Positions 17,371 to 25,028 of a DNA stretch of 37,526 bases are shown one piece after another. The translations under genes and the position numbers were made by a program. The stretch spans positions 1-37,526 of the forward strand of contig NZ_QFNM01000032.1 of assembly GCF_003248455.1 (NCBI RefSeq). Direction: 5' to 3'. The notes under the pieces were generated by a model. The model ran no database searches, was not told where the DNA came from, and saw only the letters and a program-made list of their open reading frames with translations. The DNA comes from Brevundimonas sp. (GTDB lineage: Bacteria > Pseudomonadota > Alphaproteobacteria > Caulobacterales > Caulobacteraceae). Numbering within the stretch: position 1 is the stretch's first letter; every line of letters begins with the position of its first letter.

Positions 17371-18315
17371 ATGCGGATGACGATGACCGGCGCGGCCCTG
17401 GCCGGCCTGGCGCTTGCGGCCTGCCAGCCGGCGGAACAGCGGAAATCGGGCGAACCGGCCCCGCCCAACCCGACGCAGACGGTCGCCGCCCCGGCCGAGA
17501 AGCCGGTCTATCGCTTCAAGATCGGCGCCCTGGACGCCATCGCCCTGTTCGACGGACAGAACCCCGTGCCGAACGACAACAAGGTGTTCGGCGTCGGCCT
17601 GACGCCCCAGGCGGTCGCGGCCCCCCTGACCGCCGCCGGCCAGCCCGCCGATCCGATCATGCTGGAGATCCATCCGCTGCTGGTTCGCAACGGCGACCGG
17701 ACGATGCTGTTCGACACCGGCCTGGGCGGGGGCGAGGGCCAGCTGATGCAGAGCCTCCGGGCCGCCGGGGTCGATCCGGCCGCCGTCACCGACGTGCTGA
17801 TCTCGCACGGCCATCCCGATCATATCGGCGGCCTGGTCGCCAACGGGCGCCTGGCCTTCCCCAACGCCGCCATTCGGATGTCCCAGGCCGAGTGGGCCTC
17901 CATCCGCGCCAAGCCCGAAATGGCCGATCTGGTGCGGATCGCGACGCCCAAGGTCCAGGCCTTCCAGCCGGGCGGAGAGGTCGCGCCAGGCGTGACGGCC
18001 CAGGACACCGCCGGCCACACGCCGGGCCATGTCGCCTATCTGATCGCGGACGGCCAGAACCAACTGCTCTACACCGGCGACCTGATGCACCACTGGATCC
18101 TGTCGGTTGAACATCCCGACTGGCGCGTCGGCTATGACGACGATCAGGCGGCCGGCGAGAAGGCGCGGCTGGACGAGGTGACGGCGTTGCGCAACTCGGG
18201 AGCCCACATCTACGCCTACCACTTCCCCTTCCCGGGCCTGGGCAAGATTCAGACGCGCGAGGGCCGGGCCATGTTCATCTCGGAAGCCCAATCCACGCGG
18301 TCCGCCGCGAACTAG
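17371..18315 (+). CDS. MBL-fold metallo-hydrolase lipoprotein
   Basis: A 314-aa exported metallo-beta-lactamase-fold enzyme. The signal peptide ends in a lipobox (LALAAC, Cys18). The zinc motif is His146-x-His148-x-Asp150-His151 (LISHGHPDHIGG), followed by the later ligands in DTAGHTPGHVAYLI and LYTGDLMHHW. The length and the HGHPDH...GHTPGH pattern place it with the lactonase-like branch (for example AHL or other lactone hydrolases) rather than with true beta-lactamases. The substrate cannot be read from sequence. GGAGA lies eight bases before the ATG at 17371. It is convergent with a small minus-strand gene only three bases after its stop. Confidence 0.9.
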   Translation: MRMTMTGAALAGLALAACQPAEQRKSGEPAPPNPTQTVAAPAEKPVYRFKIGALDAIALFDGQNPVPNDNKVFGVGLTPQAVAAPLTAAGQPADPIMLEIHPLLVRNGDRTMLFDTGLGGGEGQLMQSLRAAGVDPAAVTDVLISHGHPDHIGGLVANGRLAFPNAAIRMSQAEWASIRAKPEMADLVRIATPKVQAFQPGGEVAPGVTAQDTAGHTPGHVAYLIADGQNQLLYTGDLMHHWILSVEHPDWRVGYDDDQAAGEKARLDEVTALRNSGAHIYAYHFPFPGLGKIQTREGRAMFISEAQSTRSAAN

Positions 18316-18318
18316 GGA

Positions 18319-18540
18319 TCAGACGCGCAGGTCCACGCCGGGCGGCAGGCGATCCTGCATCCGTTCGGCGTGGCGCCGACGAACGCTGCGACGCTGGCGC
18401 AGCATTTCGTGGATGCCGTCGGCCAGCTCCAGCAGCTGGCCGTCGGTCAGCGGTTCGACCAGATCGACCAGCCGGCGCTTCAGCGTCTCGAAGCCCTGGT
18501 CGGACAGGCCGGTCTGAAAGCTTTTGTCTTCGCGATGCAT
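18319..18540 (-). CDS. Small helical hypothetical protein, 73 aa
   Basis: The start ATG at 18540 is preceded by a strong AAGGAGGAG, which decides both gene and start. A much longer in-frame opening upstream is antisense to rpsD and is rejected. The protein begins MHREDKSFQTGLSDQGFETL and continues with LVDLVEPLTDGQLLELADGI and a basic C-terminal half (LRQRRSVRRRHAERMQ). It looks like two or three helices with a charged tail, and could bind nucleic acid or a protein partner. I do not recognise a family. Confidence 0.78.
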   Translation of the reverse strand: MHREDKSFQTGLSDQGFETLKRRLVDLVEPLTDGQLLELADGIHEMLRQRRSVRRRHAERMQDRLPPGVDLRV

Positions 18541-18795
18541 TCCACTCCTCCTTGTCCAGATGCAGGGGTTGGTTGGGTCGATTGAAAGAAGGACGCGGCG
18601 CGGCCTTCGTTCCATCCCATCGTGCTTAACGGGCCGCGCGCCTTGACTCCGGCGTCGCGTCTGGCCATAAGCGCCGCCTTCCACGCCTGACGGTCCGCCG
18701 GACGGGCGCGGCATGACGGAAGATGCGTGGACCGCCGTTGAGATCGCATTCCCAATCCAGGGGATGCCGGGCCGCATCGTCGAAAAGAGAACAGA

Positions 18796-19413
18796 ATGTC
18801 TAAGCGCCACAGCGCCAAGTACAAGATCGACCGGGCCATGGGTGAAAACCTGTGGGGCCGCGCCAAGTCGCCGGTCAACAAGCGTTCTTACGGTCCCGGC
18901 CAGCACGGCCAGCGCCGCAAGTCCAAGGTTTCGGACTTCGGTCTGCAACTGAAGGCCAAGCAGAAGCTGAAGGGCTACTACGGCAACATCACCGAGAAGC
19001 AGTTCGCCAAGACCTATGACGAGGCCGCCCGCCGCAAGGGCAACACCTCGGAAAACCTGATCGGCCTGTTGGAATCGCGTCTGGACGCCATCGTCTACCG
19101 CGCCAAGTTCGTGCCCACCGTCTGGGCCGCCCGCCAGTTCGTCAGCCACGGCCACGTGCTGGTCAACGGCAAAAAGGTCGACATCGCCTCCTATCGCGTG
19201 AAGCCGGACGACGTCGTCACCGTGAAGGAAAAGTCGCGCAACATGGCCCTGGTGCTGGAAGCCCAGCAGTCGTCGGAACGCGACGTGCCGGACTACCTGG
19301 AACTGTCGGATCGCTCGTTCTCGGTTCGCTACGTCCGCGTGCCGGAACTGTCGGACGTGCCGTACGCCGTGAAGATGGAACCGAACCTGGTCGTCGAATA
19401 CTACGCTTCGTAA
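18796..19413 (+). CDS. rpsD: 30S ribosomal protein S4
   Basis: A 205-aa primary 16S-binding ribosomal protein. It starts MSKRHSAKYKIDRAMGENLW, lacks the zinc-binding cysteines seen in some S4 proteins, and carries the S4 RNA-binding domain in LESRLDAIVYRAKFVPT and SHGHVLVNGKKVDIASYRVK. The C-terminus is VPYAVKMEPNLVVEYYAS. The length is standard. It lies outside the usual alpha-operon, as is common in Alphaproteobacteria, and is ended by a strong terminator at 19438-19466. Confidence 0.98.
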   Translation: MSKRHSAKYKIDRAMGENLWGRAKSPVNKRSYGPGQHGQRRKSKVSDFGLQLKAKQKLKGYYGNITEKQFAKTYDEAARRKGNTSENLIGLLESRLDAIVYRAKFVPTVWAARQFVSHGHVLVNGKKVDIASYRVKPDDVVTVKEKSRNMALVLEAQQSSERDVPDYLELSDRSFSVRYVRVPELSDVPYAVKMEPNLVVEYYAS

Positions 19414-19437
19414 TCCGGCTTCTTGAAAGCCGGTTGG

Positions 19438-19466
19438 AAGGGCCCTGGACATGTCCGGGGCCCTTT
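19438..19466 (+). terminator. Rho-independent terminator after rpsD
   Basis: Near-perfect 28-base palindrome AAGGGCCCTGGACA / TGTCCGGGGCCCTT (one G-U pair), with TTT at its end. It starts 25 bases after the rpsD stop. Confidence 0.88.
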
Positions 19467-19547
19467 CGTCTTTCACCCTGTTCCCTTCGCCGGCGAACAG
19501 GGGCACTCTCGGTCCGACAGGGCTTGGAGATCTGGGGAGGTCGTCGG

Positions 19548-19928
19548 TTGAACGGCTCCATCGTCGAACGTTTCGCCATCGTCGCCCTGGCTTGCGCCGC
19601 GGCCCTGTCCGGCTGCGCCACGTCCGAGCCGACCGTCTCCACGCGCGGCATGCCGGGCCAGCTGGAATCGATCCACGCCGCGACCTTCACCAACAACGAG
19701 GCCATCTTCTGGGTCTCATCGAACGGCTGCACCAAGAAGGACGACCTGATCCCCATCGTCAGTCTTCAGAACGGCCAGGCGGTCATCACCCTGCGCCGCA
19801 TCGACGAGGACAAATGCCGCCAGGACCTGGAGCAGGGCGTGGAGCTGAAGTGGTCGTTCCAGGAACTGGGCCTGACGCCCGGCGCGCCGGTCAGCGTCAA
19901 CAACCCCTACCAACTGCCGCGATCCTGA
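19548..19928 (+). CDS. Small lipoprotein with conserved SNGCT cysteine motif
   Basis: A 126-aa predicted lipoprotein of unknown function. The TTG at 19548 is chosen because GGGGAGG lies seven bases upstream and it gives a compact signal peptide ending in the lipobox ALSGC (Cys23). The mature part contains WVSSNGCTKKDD, AVITLRRIDEDKCRQDL, GVELKWSF and LGLTPGAPVSVNNP. These blocks recur in the lipoprotein at 23775-24158 (SNGCT, ITLRR, D-x-C, GVEL-x-W, LGL-x-PGAP, NP), so the two are paralogs. The two conserved cysteines outside the lipobox could form a disulfide in the periplasm. It sits between rpsD and a c-di-GMP gene with no obvious operon. Confidence 0.82.
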   Translation: MNGSIVERFAIVALACAAALSGCATSEPTVSTRGMPGQLESIHAATFTNNEAIFWVSSNGCTKKDDLIPIVSLQNGQAVITLRRIDEDKCRQDLEQGVELKWSFQELGLTPGAPVSVNNPYQLPRS

Positions 19929-20021
19929 GCGCCTAGGGTTTCGTTAAGCCTGTTAGGGCGCGTCTGGTTAAAGTTCGTCAGCTATCCGACCAGGCTGTTT
20001 CCTTCCGGTTTTGTGGCCTTC

Positions 20022-22385
20022 ATGCGTTTCTTCACCTGCCTGACCGACGACCATAACCTCTGGCTGGTCGGGCTCGCCGCCGTCCTCTGCCTTATCGGCT
20101 CCATCATCACCTTCAGGCTGTTTCGCCGCCTTGGCGCGGCCGAAAAGGGTACGCGCCTGGCTTGGTCCTTCATGGGCGCCGTGGCCACGGGGGCGACGAT
20201 CTGGTGCACCCATTTCGTGGCCATGATCGCCTATCAGCCGGGAACGGATATCAGCTACGAACCCCTGCTGACGGGCCTCTCCCTGGGCGTCGCCATGGCC
20301 GGCAGCGGCCTGGCCCTGTGGGCCGCTTCGCGGGCCATGCGGTGGTCCGCCGAACTGGGCGGCGTCCTGTTCGGCCTGACGGTGGTGGCGATGCACTATA
20401 CCGGCATGGCCGGATTCGCGACCGATGCGGTCATCCATTGGTCGCCGGCCTATGTCGCGGCCTCCATCGTCGGCGCCGTCGTCTTCGGCGGCCTGGCCTT
20501 CAACCGGGCCCGTCGCTCCGGCAAGGCTGCGCCGGTCGTCCTGATGGTTCTGGGCATCGTGGCGCTGCATTTCACCGGCATGGCCGCCATGACGGTGATC
20601 CCCCTGGGGGGCGCGGCCGATCACGTCGGCGCCGACAGCGCCAATGTCGTCCTGGCCTTCGCGGTCGCCGCCGTCGGCCTGATGATGCTGGGCACCGGCG
20701 TCGCCACCTATGTCCTGGACATGCAGTTCCGCATCCAGGCCAAGGCCCGTCTGGAGCATCTGCTGGAAAGCAGCGTCGACGGCATGGTGGTCGAACAAGG
20801 TGGGGTTATCCTGGCCGCCAACGCGGCCTTCGCCGATCTGGTCGGGGTCGAGCACGGCGCACTGGTGGGCGAACCCCTGGCCCGCTGGATGACGGACGCC
20901 GCCCATCTTCACGTCGGCTCCCTGCTGCAATCGCGGCTGACCGGCCTTGGGGGGCTGGAGATTCCGGTCGAGATCGCCGCCCGCCGCGACGGCGGCGGCG
21001 TGGTCCAGACCGATCTGATGATCTACGCCGTGCGCGACCTGCGCACCCGTTTGGCCCAGGAACGCCGCATCGCCCATCTGGCGCGCAACGACAGCCTGAC
21101 GGGCCTGCCCAATCGGTCGTCCTTCCTGGAATGGCTGACGCGCCAGACCGCCGCTCCGCTGGGCGAAGCCAAGGTCGCCTTGCTGGCGATGGACCTGGAT
21201 CGGTTCAAGGAGGTCAACGACGTTCACGGCCACGCCGCCGGCGACCAGTTGCTGATCCATATCGCCGAGCGGATGCGCGCCGTTCTGAGGCCTGGCGAGT
21301 TCGTGGCCCGGCTGGGCGGGGACGAATTCGTCGCCGTCGTCACGGTGGACGAACGCGAGGGCGCCCTTGGCCTGGTGGATCGTCTGCGGTCCGCCGTCAC
21401 GGCCCCGGTCACGCTGGAGCATGCCGAGGTTTCGTGCGGCCTCAGCGTCGGGGTCGCCGTCTGGCCCGACGACGCCGACAATGTCTCGGCCCTGATCAAC
21501 GATGCGGATCTGGCCATGTACCGGGCCAAGAGTTCGCTGGCCACAGACGTCTGCTTCTACGAGGAGGAGATGGACGAGGCGGTGCGCAACCGCCGTCGCA
21601 TGGCCCAGCAGATGCGCGAGGCCCTGGAGCAGGGTCAGTTCAGCCTGAACTGGCAGATCCAGGCGGCCGTCGATACCGGCGTCATCACCGGCTACGAGGT
21701 TCTGCTGCGCTGGATCCAGCCGGACGGGACCTTCATCTCGCCGGCCGACTTCATTCCCCTGGCCGAGGAGAACGGCCTGATTCTGCCGATCGGGGAGTGG
21801 GTTCTGCGCACCGCCTGCGCCGAGGCCGCCGGCTGGGCCGAGCCGTACAAGATCGCGGTCAATCTGTCGCCGGTTCAACTGGGCCACGTCGACCTGCCGC
21901 GCCTGGTGCATCAGGTCCTGGTCGAGACCGGCCTGCCGCCCTCGCGGCTGGAGCTGGAGATCACCGAGACGGCCATGATCACCGACATGGATCGCACGAC
22001 CCATGTGCTGCGTCAGCTGAAGCTGCTGGGCGTCTCCATCGCGATGGACGACTTCGGCACCGGCTATTCCTCGCTGTCGACCCTGCGGGCCTTTCCGTTC
22101 GATAAGATCAAGTTGGACCGATCCTTCATGTCCGAGCTGGACGGGGGGCCGGAATCCGCCGCCATCATCCGCGCCGTCCTGGCCCTGGGCGAAAGCCTGC
22201 ACATCCCGGTCCTGGCCGAGGGGGTGGAGACGCTGGACCAACTCAGTTTCCTGCGCGATCAGGGCTGCGACGAAGTCCAGGGCTATTTGCTGGGCCGCCC
22301 TCAGAGGACGGCGGACGCCGAAATCCAGCCCGCCGCCCGCATCCTGTGGGACGCCGACCCGGCGAAGCTCGCGGCCGCCGCCTGA
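20022..22385 (+). CDS. MHYT-PAS-GGDEF-EAL membrane c-di-GMP enzyme
   Basis: A 787-aa membrane protein (a GTG nine bases upstream is the alternative start). Residues 1 to about 230 are an MHYT sensor of seven helices with repeats WCTHFVAM, VVAMHYTGMAGF and VALHFTGMAAM, thought to bind metal and sense O2, CO or NO. A short PAS-like region follows (about 245-340), then GGDEF (about 355-525) with an intact LGGDEF near 431 and MDLDRFKEVND. The EAL domain (about 540-770) reads E-V-L (GYEVLLRW) instead of EAL but keeps NLSPVQ, ELEITETAM, DDFGTGYSSL, KLDRSF and LAEGVET. The inhibitory RxxD site appears as RPGE. It could make and/or hydrolyse c-di-GMP. Confidence 0.93.
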   Translation: MRFFTCLTDDHNLWLVGLAAVLCLIGSIITFRLFRRLGAAEKGTRLAWSFMGAVATGATIWCTHFVAMIAYQPGTDISYEPLLTGLSLGVAMAGSGLALWAASRAMRWSAELGGVLFGLTVVAMHYTGMAGFATDAVIHWSPAYVAASIVGAVVFGGLAFNRARRSGKAAPVVLMVLGIVALHFTGMAAMTVIPLGGAADHVGADSANVVLAFAVAAVGLMMLGTGVATYVLDMQFRIQAKARLEHLLESSVDGMVVEQGGVILAANAAFADLVGVEHGALVGEPLARWMTDAAHLHVGSLLQSRLTGLGGLEIPVEIAARRDGGGVVQTDLMIYAVRDLRTRLAQERRIAHLARNDSLTGLPNRSSFLEWLTRQTAAPLGEAKVALLAMDLDRFKEVNDVHGHAAGDQLLIHIAERMRAVLRPGEFVARLGGDEFVAVVTVDEREGALGLVDRLRSAVTAPVTLEHAEVSCGLSVGVAVWPDDADNVSALINDADLAMYRAKSSLATDVCFYEEEMDEAVRNRRRMAQQMREALEQGQFSLNWQIQAAVDTGVITGYEVLLRWIQPDGTFISPADFIPLAEENGLILPIGEWVLRTACAEAAGWAEPYKIAVNLSPVQLGHVDLPRLVHQVLVETGLPPSRLELEITETAMITDMDRTTHVLRQLKLLGVSIAMDDFGTGYSSLSTLRAFPFDKIKLDRSFMSELDGGPESAAIIRAVLALGESLHIPVLAEGVETLDQLSFLRDQGCDEVQGYLLGRPQRTADAEIQPAARILWDADPAKLAAAA

Positions 22386-22389
22386 CGGA

Positions 22390-23505
22390 TCAAGCGCGGC
22401 GCTGGGCGCCGCGACCGTATCCCGGCCAGGTCGACTTGCCGGCGCGTGCGTATTGGGGCGGCAGATCTTCGGCCTCGCCCAGGGCCGCGGCGGCGTGGTG
22501 CGCCCAGTGCGGGTCGTCCAGCGCCGCCCGGGCGATGGCGACCAGGTCGGCCTGGCCCGACGCCACGATGTCCTCGGCCTGCCGGGGGTCGAAGATCATG
22601 CCCACGGCCATCACGGTCGCGTCTGGAACCGCCGCCTTCACGGCCGCGGCGAAGGCCAGCTGATACCCCGGCTGGTCGCCCGGAATCTCGGCGCGCGCGA
22701 CATTGCCGCCCGACGTCAGGTGCAGATAGTCGTAGCCGATCTGGTGCAGCGCCTGGCCGAAGGCCGTCACCTCCTCCAGCGCCACCCCGCCCTCGACCCA
22801 GTCCGAGCCGTTGAACCGCGCGCCGAGCGCCTTCTCCCGCGGCCAGGCGTCGCGCAGGGCCTTGGCGACCCGCAGCGGAAACCGCGCCCGGTTCTCGGCC
22901 GTGCCGCCATAGGCGTCGGTCCGCCGGTTCGAGAGCGGCGACAGGAACTCGCTCAGCAGATAGCCGTGGGCGGCATGCAGCTCCACCAGGTCGAAGCCGG
23001 CCCGGTCGGCGCGCCGCGCCGCGTCCTCGAACGCGCGCGCCACCCGGTCCATGTCGGCTTCGGTCATCTCGGTCGGCGTGTGCCAGTCGGCCTTGAACGG
23101 CAGGGCCGACGGGGCGAAAGTCTCCCAGGCGCCTTCGTCGGCGCCCAGCGCTCGCCCGCCCTTCCATGGCGCGCTGGTCGAAGCCTTGCGTCCCGCATGA
23201 CCCAGCTGAACGCCGATCGGCGTGTCGCTATAGGTGCGGATGTCGCGGATGATCGCGGCGAAGGCGGCTTCCTGGGCGTCGTTCCACAGGCCGGTGTCGT
23301 CGGGCGTGATCCGGCCCGCCGCCTCGACCCCCGTCGCCTCCACGATCACGGCGGCCGCGCCCGAGATGGCCAGGCGGCCCAGATGCTGGATGTGCCAGGG
23401 TCGGGGAACGCCCTCGACGGCCGAATACTGGCACATGGGGGCGATCACCACCCGGTTCTTCAGCGTCAGCGGCCCCACGGTCAGGGGGGAGAACAACAGG
23501 CTCAT
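22390..23505 (-). CDS. namA: Old yellow enzyme family NADH:flavin oxidoreductase (YqjM-like)
   Basis: A 371-aa FMN-dependent ene reductase of the YqjM/NamA branch, which reduces activated C=C bonds with NAD(P)H. Signatures are SPLTVGPLTLKNRVVIAPMC with the branch-specific Cys in APMCQYS, then QLGHAGRKAS and ELHAAHGYLLSEFLSPLSN (the His pair that binds substrate). Also present are RTDAYGGTAENRARF, LTSGGNVARAEI, and VAIARAALDDPHW at the FMN phosphate site. The start at 23505 gives the typical M-S-L-L-F-S-P beginning; a TTG at 23565 with GGAAAGG upstream is in frame but adds a proline-rich leader. It is convergent with the c-di-GMP gene, with four bases between stops. Confidence 0.93.
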   Translation of the reverse strand: MSLLFSPLTVGPLTLKNRVVIAPMCQYSAVEGVPRPWHIQHLGRLAISGAAAVIVEATGVEAAGRITPDDTGLWNDAQEAAFAAIIRDIRTYSDTPIGVQLGHAGRKASTSAPWKGGRALGADEGAWETFAPSALPFKADWHTPTEMTEADMDRVARAFEDAARRADRAGFDLVELHAAHGYLLSEFLSPLSNRRTDAYGGTAENRARFPLRVAKALRDAWPREKALGARFNGSDWVEGGVALEEVTAFGQALHQIGYDYLHLTSGGNVARAEIPGDQPGYQLAFAAAVKAAVPDATVMAVGMIFDPRQAEDIVASGQADLVAIARAALDDPHWAHHAAAALGEAEDLPPQYARAGKSTWPGYGRGAQRRA

Positions 23506-23664
23506 GGCAGGCGTCCGGCGTGGGGGAAGGAGCCCATCACCTATGGCTGGAACAAAGGGGTTCAACCCCGGCCTTTCCGATTGTTCATCCAGCTTGCCGA
23601 TTATTCACGTGTGCCGGGCCGGGCGGCTTGGCACAAAGGGTCAAGCTTTCAATGGGGAACACCA

Positions 23665-23778
23665 ATGCTTCGTCTTGCTCTCGCCATCGCCATCGCCGCG
23701 CCCCTGCTGTCGGGCTGCATCATCGTCTCGACCGAGAAGCCGACCACGCGCGTCGTCACCGCCCCGGCGGGCCAATGA
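23665..23778 (+). CDS. Tiny lipoprotein, 37 aa
   Basis: A very short gene with GGGGA upstream of the ATG. It encodes a complete lipoprotein signal (MLRLALAIAIAAPLLSGC, lipobox LLSGC, Cys18) and a mature peptide of only 20 residues starting CIIVSTEKPTTRVV. Its stop overlaps the start of the next lipoprotein gene (ATGA), so the two are translationally coupled. The signal and first mature residues resemble those of the downstream protein (AAPLLSACVIYDSE), suggesting a partial duplication. The short mature length is reminiscent of entericidin-like peptides, but I see no specific match. Confidence 0.7.
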   Translation: MLRLALAIAIAAPLLSGCIIVSTEKPTTRVVTAPAGQ

Positions 23779-24158
23779 TGCGCGGCCTGGTCAAGGGATT
23801 GGCGGCGGCGGCCCTGGCCGCGCCTCTGCTGTCCGCCTGCGTCATCTACGACAGCGAGGCGGGCGAGAACGTTTCGGTCGCCGTCACCCGCAACGACGCC
23901 CCGCCGGCCGAGGCCATCCGCGAGGCCCGCTTCGCCGACGGCGCCCTGGTGGTGCGCGTCGATTCCAACGGCTGCACCCAGGCCTCGGACTTCGAGGTGG
24001 CGGTGGCGGACAACACCCCCGCCGAGATCACCCTGCGCCGCACCAAGGCGGACCTGTGCAAGGCCCTGGTCCCCGACGGGGTGGAGCTGCGCTGGACCTA
24101 CGGCGACCTGGGGCTGGAGCCGGGCGCGCCCGCCCGCATCCTCAATCCGCTGAAATAG
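23775..24158 (+). CDS. Small lipoprotein, paralog of the 19548 gene product
   Basis: A 127-aa predicted lipoprotein of unknown function. The signal peptide ends with LLSAC (Cys22). The mature part shares blocks with the lipoprotein at 19548-19928: RVDSNGCTQASDF, AEITLRRTKADLC, GVELRWTYGDLGLEPGAP and ILNPLK. Two cysteines beyond the lipobox are conserved between the two proteins. The start ATG-ATG at 23775/23778 overlaps the stop of the 37-aa lipoprotein gene. Its 3' end overlaps by 17 bases the 3' end of the convergent thioesterase gene. Confidence 0.85.
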   Translation: MMRGLVKGLAAAALAAPLLSACVIYDSEAGENVSVAVTRNDAPPAEAIREARFADGALVVRVDSNGCTQASDFEVAVADNTPAEITLRRTKADLCKALVPDGVELRWTYGDLGLEPGAPARILNPLK

Positions 24159-24582
24159 GCGCCTCGAACACGCCCAGCATCTCGGGCGGAATGCGCTGGG
24201 GCCTCAGGGTCCCGGCGTCGACCAGCACCCATTCGGTGACGCCCTGGGCGCAGACGCGGCCCTCGGCGTCCTCGATGCGGACATAGCGGTTGAAGCGCGG
24301 CCCCTGCGGCTCCCCGACCCAGGTCCGGGCGACGACGCCTTGAGCCCCCGGCGCGATGCCGCGCAGATAGTCGATCTCGTGCCGGGTCGCGACCCAGGAC
24401 CATTTCGCCCGCGCCGCCGCGTCGAACCGCGCATTCCAGTGGGCCGTGCCGGCGTCCTGCAGCCAGCCGACGTAGACGACGTTGTTGACGTGGCCGTTGG
24501 CGTCGATGTGCTCGGGCCGCACCTCCAGCGGCAGGACGAAGACCTCGCGGTCCTCGCGCGGGGTCAGGGTCTTGCGCGCCAT
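24142..24582 (-). CDS. Hotdog-fold acyl-CoA thioesterase
   Basis: A 146-aa 4HBT/YbgC-type thioesterase. The core motif HIDANGHVNNVVYVGWLQDA carries the Asp/Asn-x-x-x-H-V-N-N active-site pattern of the family. It is followed by HEIDYLRGIAPGAQGVV and FNRYVRIEDAEGRVCAQG, the central strands of a hotdog fold. Family knowledge: hydrolyses short to medium acyl-CoA or similar thioesters; the exact substrate is unknown. The start ATG overlaps the glutaredoxin stop by one base (TGATG), so it is translated from the same message. Its 3' end overlaps a convergent lipoprotein gene by 17 bases. Confidence 0.9.
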   Translation of the reverse strand: MARKTLTPREDREVFVLPLEVRPEHIDANGHVNNVVYVGWLQDAGTAHWNARFDAAARAKWSWVATRHEIDYLRGIAPGAQGVVARTWVGEPQGPRFNRYVRIEDAEGRVCAQGVTEWVLVDAGTLRPQRIPPEMLGVFEAPISAD

Positions 24583-24947
24583 CAGGCCTCGCCCGCACTC
24601 CCGCCGTCGAGCGGCACGCCCTTTTCGGCCATCAGGGCCTGAAGCTCGCCGGCCTGGAACATCTCGCGGATGATGTCCGAGCCGCCGACGAATTCGCCCT
24701 TCACATAGAGCTGGGGAATGGTGGGCCAGTCGGTGAAACGCTTGATGCCTTCGCGCAGGGCCTCGTCCTGCAACACGTCCACGCCGACGAAGGGCGCGCC
24801 GACATGGTCCAGGATCTGCACCGCCAGGGACGAGAAGCCGCAGCGCGGCTGGTCGGGCGTGCCCTTCATGAACAGCACCACGTCGTGCTGGGCGACGGTG
24901 TCGCCGATGAAGGCGTGGACGGGATCGGCTTGAGCGGTGTCGGTCAC
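24582..24947 (-). CDS. grxD: Monothiol glutaredoxin, Grx4 type
   Basis: A 121-aa CGFS monothiol glutaredoxin. The active site is Cys36 in PRCGFSS, preceded by VVLFMKGTPDQP and followed by WPTIPQLYVKGEFVGGSDI, with the cis-Pro and GG-S-D glutathione-binding residues. Family knowledge: it binds a [2Fe-2S] cluster with glutathione, often as a heterodimer with BolA, and serves Fe-S delivery and iron sensing. A bolA-family gene lies upstream on the same strand, separated only by an aldo-keto reductase-like gene, which supports that role. The C-terminal tail (KGVPLDGGSAGEA) is slightly longer than usual. Confidence 0.96.
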   Translation of the reverse strand: MTDTAQADPVHAFIGDTVAQHDVVLFMKGTPDQPRCGFSSLAVQILDHVGAPFVGVDVLQDEALREGIKRFTDWPTIPQLYVKGEFVGGSDIIREMFQAGELQALMAEKGVPLDGGSAGEA

Positions 24948-25028
24948 GGGAAGGGCCTTTCGTGAAGCCCGTCAGCTAGGGAGCGCGAGGCGCGCGGTCA
25001 AGGCGTGCGCGACGATCGGCCGTTCCGA

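Noticed and set aside
18541..18795. Possible tRNA or small RNA gene upstream of rpsD
   Set aside because: No cloverleaf or strong hairpin found; the gap most likely holds the divergent promoters.
19968..22241. 757-codon open frame on minus strand
   Set aside because: Antisense to the MHYT-GGDEF-EAL gene; composition rich in Gln, Gly, Asp and His typical of shadows, with no recognisable domain.
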